Positions 5,493 through 9,766 of a stretch of 9,766 nucleotides of DNA are shown here, piece by piece. A program made the translations under genes and the position numbers. The stretch's first letter is position 1. The number at the start of each line of letters is the position of its first letter. The notes under the pieces were generated by a model. It ran no database searches, was not told where the DNA came from, and saw only the letters and a program-made list of their open reading frames with translations. The stretch is from Ferrimicrobium sp. GTDB taxonomy: Bacteria > Actinomycetota > Acidimicrobiia > Acidimicrobiales > Acidimicrobiaceae. Where the stretch lies: contig DAHXNM010000028.1 in assembly GCA_027365375.1 (NCBI GenBank), positions 1 through 9,766 on the forward strand. Reading direction: 5' to 3'.

Positions 5493-7015
5493 TTATTTAG
5501 AGATCTCCGAGGTATCGTCCTTGTCAAAAATTATCATAGGCTCGAAGTCGTGGTCGATAACGTCGGTGGCAGATACGATTGATGACAATCCATCGTCGTC
5601 ATACGGCCAATCAACGACGGGGCGGATGACGAGCGCATCCGAGGTCCAAGCGCTCTCGATCTCCCATAGCTGGTAGGTCTGTTTGATTCGATCCACTGTG
5701 TGCCAGGACCGCAAGTTGCACACGAGGAACTCGGAATCATGCACATGTTAGGAACCCAGTCAGGAACCTTGTATGGTTTGTGCTGATCATTGGAGCTGAA
5801 CGGGTTTTCGATAACGAGACCAACGACCCATTCGTCGTTGTCGCCGTGTCTGGGTTCGCTCTTGTCGATGACGTAAGCCACCGGCGTGACCAATGGCCGC
5901 CCCGTTTCCTTTGGAGGGCTATCTCGCTTAACCGATGGTTCGTTCCTTGGTCGAAAGTACACAGGATCACGAACTCCAAGTTGGCGACACAGCTCGTTGA
6001 GTGGCTGCGTGTCCAAAGGAATGCCGACGAGCTGGAATGACAACTCGACGTGCCGCACGATTCTTCGAGAGTCGGCCGATATGGCTGCGGTTAGGGTGTA
6101 CCACCCCTCGTCGAAGGAATCGAAGTAACACAACTCTTCCGTGTCATGCGTTCTCAAACCCTTGTATCGCTTCTGCCACCCACGTATTGCATGGTACAGC
6201 GAACGTGAACCAAAGCCGTGCCAGTTCGTCGTCATCTGCTGAATACTCCAACTTCCTCGATCGCTGACCCAACCAAGTTCAGTCAGCCGCACCAGCGATG
6301 CGAGCAACTCCTTCTGCTGCCATATGGGGATGACTAAATCCAACGTATTTCCATAGCCACCAGACGCAATCCAATCGATGTCTGGCATCTCAGAGACGAA
6401 CGTCATCTTGCCAAATTCACCACCCGACGTCAGCATCGCGCTACGACTGCCATCAAGAAACAGGAACTCTGTCGATGACAAAGGAAGGTCACTCGGCTTT
6501 ACGGTGGGTGCTGCTGCACGGCTCTCGGGGGCTTCGTCCAGAAGGACTCGTCGGTAGGTCAGCAGTGCCTCACGTTTATCACGCAGGAGATGGAGGAAGC
6601 TGTTGTCGCTCCTTGCAACTGCTTCGATCTCTTGTCCTGATACGAGAAGGACCTGTCGCTGAGACTTCTCAACAACCCGATCCACCACATGAGACGTGAA
6701 GCCCTCATAGCTGATGAGTATTCCGATGACGGAATTCGGGACAGCGTCGAGCCGGGTAAAGAGAGAGTCGACATCATCGATGTTCGCTGGATCGCTGCGC
6801 CATTTCGTTTCGATAAGGTACTCCTCGTCCCCTCGGCTCGCGAACAAGTCGACCTGGCGAGGCTTGGCAGGAGTGGCCTTTTGCTCAACTCGGAAGTGTT
6901 CAGTCTGCAAGAGCCCTGCGACGAATCGTTGAAAATCATAACCTCGTTGATGAGCGTCGGCCTTTTGTTCGAGGAGTCTGAGTTGCCGTGTGCGCGATTG
7001 TTCTTGACCAATCAT
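5493..7015 (-). CDS. PD-(D/E)XK nuclease-domain protein of unknown type, interrupted by a frameshift near 5745
   Basis: The gene codes for about 507 residues if the frameshift is repaired. The start at ATG 7015 has GGGAGGG directly upstream; an ATG at 7039 is weaker. Residues 22-72 form a restriction-endonuclease-like core: the helix HQRGYDFQRFVAGLL, then RQVDLFA with Asp56, then YLIETKW with Glu69 and Lys71, a good PD-(D/E)XK signature. The fold continues (VIGILISYEGFTS, VLLVSGQEI) to about residue 135. The remaining ~370 residues form one or more unrecognised domains rich in Trp, Tyr and Asp. The first frame continues to 5534, but after about 5745 its product becomes Ser/Thr/Arg/Pro-rich nonsense. 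The frame starting at GTG 5744 carries a protein-like acidic tail (HDSEFLVCNLRSWHTVDRIK onward) to the stop at 5493. Adding one base after AACATG restores a continuous chain. No slippery heptamer is present, so a mutation or sequencing error is likelier than programmed shifting. It follows the DUF6414-like gene in the same direction by about 110 bases. Confidence 0.8.
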
Positions 7016-7126
7016 GTACCCTCCCGGGGCGGCTGCCATAGCGTGTCCAATCTGCTGGTGTCTCCAATATTCACCGGACTCCAGCGACGTAGGGCCATTG
7101 TTCGGCTAGATGGTGTTCGTCCATTA

Positions 7127-8068
7127 TTATAGGTAGATCGCAATCGGTACGATTTCTATGACTGGAGGATGGACCATCGCCATTGGCGTAGGGATCTGCA
7201 TCCCTGTCTGAGCCACCATTTCCTTCATCGTGCTCGTCAGTTGTCCGAGAATCTCAGAAGGGAATCCAGCTACGCCACTGGATGCGAGTAAATCCACAGA
7301 CTCGCCCGATCCCGCCGGAAGATGTCGCGCAACCTTTCCGAATATTCTGAACTCACGATTCAGAACCTCCGTCATCGAGCGGTCACGTAGATAGTCATCG
7401 AATACAGTCACAACGGCTCGGTAGTTAGAAGTCTGGTGCTCGATCACAACGGTGCTTGTACCTTCTCGCTCGACATCAGTGGTCACCAGTTTGAGGAAGT
7501 CAGCGATAGCTTTGGACTGTTTCTGACTCTTGGACATTGACGGTGGTCGTCTAGATGGTTGTCCTTTCCTGTGCTCGTTTGTGTCAGAGGAGTTGGTCTG
7601 AGTCACCCTGTCCTCTAGTCCCATTGCAATGTCGGCGAATCTTAAAATTCTCTGCAATCGCTCGAATGCGTCTGTAAATGGATTCGGGCGCAGGATTCCT
7701 GGAAACTCGATAAAACTACCAACTTCTGGTGAGTCATCAATAATCGATTGCATTAGGAGACCTTCACTTATGAGGTATCTCCGGAATCGGTGAAGCAGGG
7801 ACCCGTACGTGTGTGTTTTGTTAGCCTCAGTCGTCTCGCTCGCGCCTTCAGTAGTAGATCGGCCGAGTTTCCCACTAAGACCTAACTTGAAGAATTGGAA
7901 CATGGCCGTGGTAGCGAAATCGGCGCCACCGCTCTTTTCAGATGATCGCCTGCTTACCTGTTCCGAGGTGACGCGCTCGACTAGGCTGAAGCCATCCTCC
8001 ACCGTGGCAAGGAGATCAAGGAGCACCTCGGTGTCCAAATAGACGGGTATAAGCAGGTCGATGGTCAT
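7127..8068 (-). CDS. DUF6414-like protein, possible defence-associated partner of the nuclease
   Basis: This 313-residue protein begins MTIDLLIPVYLDTEVLLDLLATVEDGFSLVERVT, the 'PVYLD...LLDLLA..E.GFS' opening that I associate with the uncharacterised DUF6414 family. A Ser/Gly-rich linker (about 40-50) is followed by FQFFKLGLSGKLG, the helical segment THTYGSLLHRFRRYLISEGLL (86-106), and FIEFPGILRPNPFTDAFERL. After a charged low-complexity linker (about 158-188) comes a C-terminal region with TSTVVIEHQTSNYRAVVTVFDDYLRDRSM and REFRIFGKVARHL, then a helical and hydrophobic end. No catalytic motif, signal peptide or clear membrane helix is seen. Members are of unknown function. CGGAG lies about 10 bases before the ATG. 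It is the first gene of a minus-strand pair with the PD-(D/E)XK protein and is divergent from the Mrr-type gene. The family name is from memory of the motif pattern and could be wrong. Confidence 0.75.
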   Translation of the reverse strand: MTIDLLIPVYLDTEVLLDLLATVEDGFSLVERVTSEQVSRRSSEKSGGADFATTAMFQFFKLGLSGKLGRSTTEGASETTEANKTHTYGSLLHRFRRYLISEGLLMQSIIDDSPEVGSFIEFPGILRPNPFTDAFERLQRILRFADIAMGLEDRVTQTNSSDTNEHRKGQPSRRPPSMSKSQKQSKAIADFLKLVTTDVEREGTSTVVIEHQTSNYRAVVTVFDDYLRDRSMTEVLNREFRIFGKVARHLPAGSGESVDLLASSGVAGFPSEILGQLTSTMKEMVAQTGMQIPTPMAMVHPPVIEIVPIAIYL

Positions 8069-8404
8069 TAGCGCGAACTCCGGGCCTTACCTGGTGGAAT
8101 GGAGATGTTCACTGCCCCATGTGACTCGGCCGAGAACTGGGGCGTCACTGAATTTCGCTGTGGTCGTCGATCACGGTCCGAGTCGAGAACATTCCCCCAT
8201 GGTAGCACGGAGACGTTACGTTCGTGTGACCTACTCTCGCAATTGATTCCTGCCGCAAAAGTCTCTGCGAATTGTCAATACCATTCACATCGCGCCACTC
8301 ATGGACGTTGAGAGTACCACGCGTTTAGGCAGATCAGGCTCGACTCGCAAAAGGGCACCGATGGTTCGCAATTCAGAAGCATCCAGTAGGGTATATGCAG
8401 AGCT
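8069..8404. other. Divergent intergenic region between the DUF6414-like and Mrr-type genes
   Basis: This 336-base region should hold promoters firing both ways. Toward the Mrr gene, TATATG (8392-8397) sits about 7 bases before its ATG and no Shine-Dalgarno is present, so that transcript could be leaderless. Toward the DUF6414-like gene, a perfect TTGACA on the minus strand (8278-8273) lacks a matching -10 at the usual distance. A + strand open frame at 8061-8246 and others overlapping it look like shadows. I see no convincing inverted repeat, tRNA or small gene. Confidence 0.45.
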
Positions 8405-9142
8405 ATGGCCAGACGTAGACGAACAACCTCGCGACAGCGCGCAGCTAGTAGGCGTAATCTAGCCAAAGTACGGGCGGTTCGTGCACGTCGAGGAAGTTGG
8501 GGCCGTTCTAAATCGAACAGGACTCAGGCAAGAACCGCCGCACTCTTGATTGCTGTTGTGCTCATCATTGCAACCCATGGAGTTGGGCTAGTACCGATCG
8601 TTGGCGTAGCCCTCATCTATGGAGCGGCGCGGAATAGATCCCTTTCCCAGTCGATGGCCAGTCCGGGTAGGTTAGTTCGTGATAGGGTGTTGGCTAAGAG
8701 GGAACGGTTGGTTCGTCTTCAACGAGCGACACAAATTGCACCCATGCTTGCCATGACACCGAGGGAGTTCGAGCTTCTAGTCGCATCTATTTTGCACGAA
8801 CTGTGCTATTCCAACCTTTCTGTCACTGGTGGGCCAGGTGATCTGGCGGTTGATATCAGTGCTGTGAATCCAGACGGCGACAAAGCCGTGGTGCAGTGCA
8901 AGCGTTACGCTCCAGAGCATCGGGTGGGATCTAGAGACGTTCAGTCCTTCATAGGTATGGCTTTTCAGCACCACAATGCAAAGGAGCTTATTTTCGCAAC
9001 AACGTCGACGTTCACTGAACCTGCCCAAAACCTTGCCCGACGACACCAGATCAAACTTTGGGACGGAGGCCAACTCACCAAACTGGCTGCGCAGATCCTC
9101 TCACCAGAGTCTGATACTGAATCCGACACTGCAGGCGAGTAA
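8405..9142 (+). CDS. Membrane-anchored Mrr-type restriction endonuclease
   Basis: This 245-residue protein has three parts. Residues 1-42 are extremely basic (about a dozen Arg in the first 30, starting MARRRRTTSRQR) and could bind nucleic acid or set membrane topology. Residues 44-73 are hydrophobic (AALLIAVVLIIATHGVGLVPIVGVALIYGA), one long or two short membrane segments. Residues 115-232 are a Mrr-like PD-(D/E)XK domain: MTPREFELLVASILHELCY, then TGGPGDLAVDI with catalytic Asp150, then VVQCKRY in which Gln164-Cys-Lys166 fills the (D/E/Q)XK position. ELIFATTSTFTEPAQNLARRH (194-214) and LWDGGQL (218-224) complete the fold. Mrr enzymes cleave modified DNA; the membrane anchor suggests cutting incoming DNA at the envelope, as proposed for similar architectures. 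It is divergent from the DUF6414/nuclease pair. The domain call is secure; the DNA target is unknown. Confidence 0.9.
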   Translation: MARRRRTTSRQRAASRRNLAKVRAVRARRGSWGRSKSNRTQARTAALLIAVVLIIATHGVGLVPIVGVALIYGAARNRSLSQSMASPGRLVRDRVLAKRERLVRLQRATQIAPMLAMTPREFELLVASILHELCYSNLSVTGGPGDLAVDISAVNPDGDKAVVQCKRYAPEHRVGSRDVQSFIGMAFQHHNAKELIFATTSTFTEPAQNLARRHQIKLWDGGQLTKLAAQILSPESDTESDTAGE

Positions 9143-9477
9143 CTTCGGGTGTCCCAGACTACGAATGCCACCATCAGGGACCGCTTCACCTGTTGTCGCG
9201 AATCTCGCTGCCTGTGCAAATGGTGGCGAATCCCCAAAGAAGCCTGACGCGGTGGCAGAACACGCAGAGCCAAAGGCAGGCCATTCATCTCCTCTGTGGC
9301 TGGTGGACGGGCGCTTTGTTGAGCATAGCACTGACGCCTTGGCCGACTATGTCGGAGCGACTGCATCAGATCAGTAGCATTAAGGGAACCGACCAACCTC
9401 ATTGTCAGGAGGCGGGTCCAAGTGAGTATCGGCGATCTGAGCATTCAAAACCATCTGAACAAGTGAAATACAATCGC

Positions 9478-9520
9478 CTGGCCACCAGCCGCTCCAAACG
9501 CTCTGGCCAGCAGCCGCTCC
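9478..9520. repeat. Two-copy 25-bp tandem direct repeat
   Basis: CTGGCCACCAGCCGCTCC (9478-9495) recurs as CTGGCCAGCAGCCGCTCC (9503-9520), 17 of 18 bases identical with a 25-base period. The spacer bases differ. It might be a protein-binding iteron pair or a remnant of slippage duplication; two copies are too few to call a CRISPR or an origin. Confidence 0.6.
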
Positions 9521-9600
9521 TTGGGGAATCATAAAAAAGGAAAGTCGCTAAGTTAAGAGAGGATTTTGCAATTTTATATCTGACATTCGGGCAGGTCACA

Positions 9601-9644
9601 CCAGTTTCGCAAACGGCCCACCAAGGGGCTGTTTGCGAAACTGG
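9601..9644. repeat. Long inverted repeat (19-bp stem, 6-base loop) built on GTTTGCGAAAC
   Basis: CCAGTTTCGCAAAC (9601-9614) and GTTTGCGAAACTGG (9631-9644) are perfect reverse complements. The inner bases GGCCC (9615-9619) and GGGCT (9626-9630) also pair, with one G-T wobble, leaving a loop ACCAAG. Neither arm is followed by a T-run, so it is not a standard terminator. It could be a double operator, a transposon end or a cruciform-forming site. GTTTGCGAAAC is itself a near-palindrome (GTTT-GCG-AAAC). Confidence 0.8.
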
Positions 9645-9652
9645 ATAAATTT

Positions 9653-9664
9653 GTTTGCGAAACT
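9653..9664. repeat. Third copy of GTTTGCGAAACT
   Basis: GTTTGCGAAACT recurs 22 bases after the start of the right arm of the inverted repeat and in the same orientation. A 22-base spacing is about two helical turns, placing both copies on one face of the DNA, as expected for cooperative repressor binding. Confidence 0.75.
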
Positions 9665-9680
9665 CAGATAGCAAATTGCC

Positions 9681-9708
9681 TTGACTCCATGTCGACGGAT
9701 TGTAGGTA
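9681..9708 (+). promoter_or_regulatory. Weak candidate promoter downstream of the GTTTGCGAAAC repeats
   Basis: TTGACT (9681-9686) is followed after 16 bases by TAGGTA (9703-9708), a poor -10. It points out of the window. Its position 17 bases after the last GTTTGCGAAACT copy would suit a regulated gene to the right, but the match alone is not convincing. Confidence 0.25.
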
Positions 9709-9766
9709 ATTATTGGCCTAAAAGCAGCAATCTATGGTCGCCGATAGGGCTCCCTAGCAAAAGTTC

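Larger units (their letters stand above)
9143..9766. other. Gene-poor right end with repeats
   Basis: Over 600 bases after the Mrr gene hold no convincing complete gene. The best candidate is a 70-residue + strand frame from ATG 9165 to 9377 (ending PLWLVDGRFVEHSTDALADY), which has a fairly protein-like C-terminal half but no ribosome site; it may be a gene remnant. The last ~240 bases become visibly more AT-rich and carry the inverted repeat at 9601-9644 plus an extra copy, suggesting the edge of a different genetic unit whose gene lies to the right. Confidence 0.5.

Noticed and set aside
5534..5743. Tail of the 501-residue frame as the true C-terminus of the nuclease
   Set aside because: Its composition (Ser, Thr, Arg, Pro, Met rich) is that of an out-of-frame reading, while the alternative frame to 5493 is protein-like.
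9165..9377. 70-residue + strand frame after the Mrr gene as a real gene
   Set aside because: It has no ribosome site and an Ala/Pro/Ser-rich first half; at best a remnant, so it is only noted in the right-end entry.
9478..9520. CRISPR array
   Set aside because: Only two short repeat copies with 7-base gaps; CRISPR repeats are longer and separated by ~30-base spacers.

Overview
The window is a gene-mosaic stretch of moderate GC content from a bacterium. Two things hint at an actinobacterium: a long Ala-rich signal peptide ending AWA, and a small membrane protein of a kind I associate with actinobacteria. A moderate-GC lineage such as the Acidimicrobiia would fit, but this is a weak inference because no marker gene, rRNA or tRNA is present. 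Genes are short, lie on both strands and change direction often, with several gene-poor gaps. Most recognisable products belong to stress, toxin-antitoxin or nucleic-acid-defence families, so it reads as an accessory or defence-island region rather than core chromosome.

Layout. Positions 1-1178 (+) hold the C-terminal tail of an unidentified protein, a small basic protein, and an overlapping ClpP/SDH-type serine protease, probably co-transcribed. Positions 1508-2615 (-) hold a signal-peptide protein followed by a small multi-pass membrane protein; the two look like an operon. Positions 2866-3723 (-) encode a calcineurin-like metallophosphoesterase. Positions 3853-4726 (+) encode a Panacea-domain (DUF4065, SocA-like) antitoxin and an overlapping probable toxin, with an extended -10 promoter and a strong ribosome binding site in front. 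A possible small membrane protein lies at 4855-5112 (-).

Positions 5493-8068 (-) hold the most interesting pair: a DUF6414-like protein (first gene) followed by a large protein with an N-terminal PD-(D/E)XK nuclease domain. The large protein's last ~83 residues have moved to another frame, so the gene carries a single-base frameshift (mutation or sequencing error) near 5745. Divergent from this pair, at 8405-9142 (+), is a second nuclease: a membrane-anchored Mrr-type restriction endonuclease with a very basic N-terminus. The last ~620 bases hold no convincing gene. They contain a two-copy 25-bp repeat and, near the edge, a long perfect-core inverted repeat of GTTTGCGAAAC with an extra direct copy, in a more AT-rich stretch. 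This could be an operator array or a mobile-element end whose gene lies outside the window.

How they may work together: the PD-(D/E)XK + DUF6414 pair and the Mrr protein could form one divergent anti-phage cassette, next to a Panacea toxin-antitoxin module. This is inference from context; no function of the pair is shown by the sequence alone.
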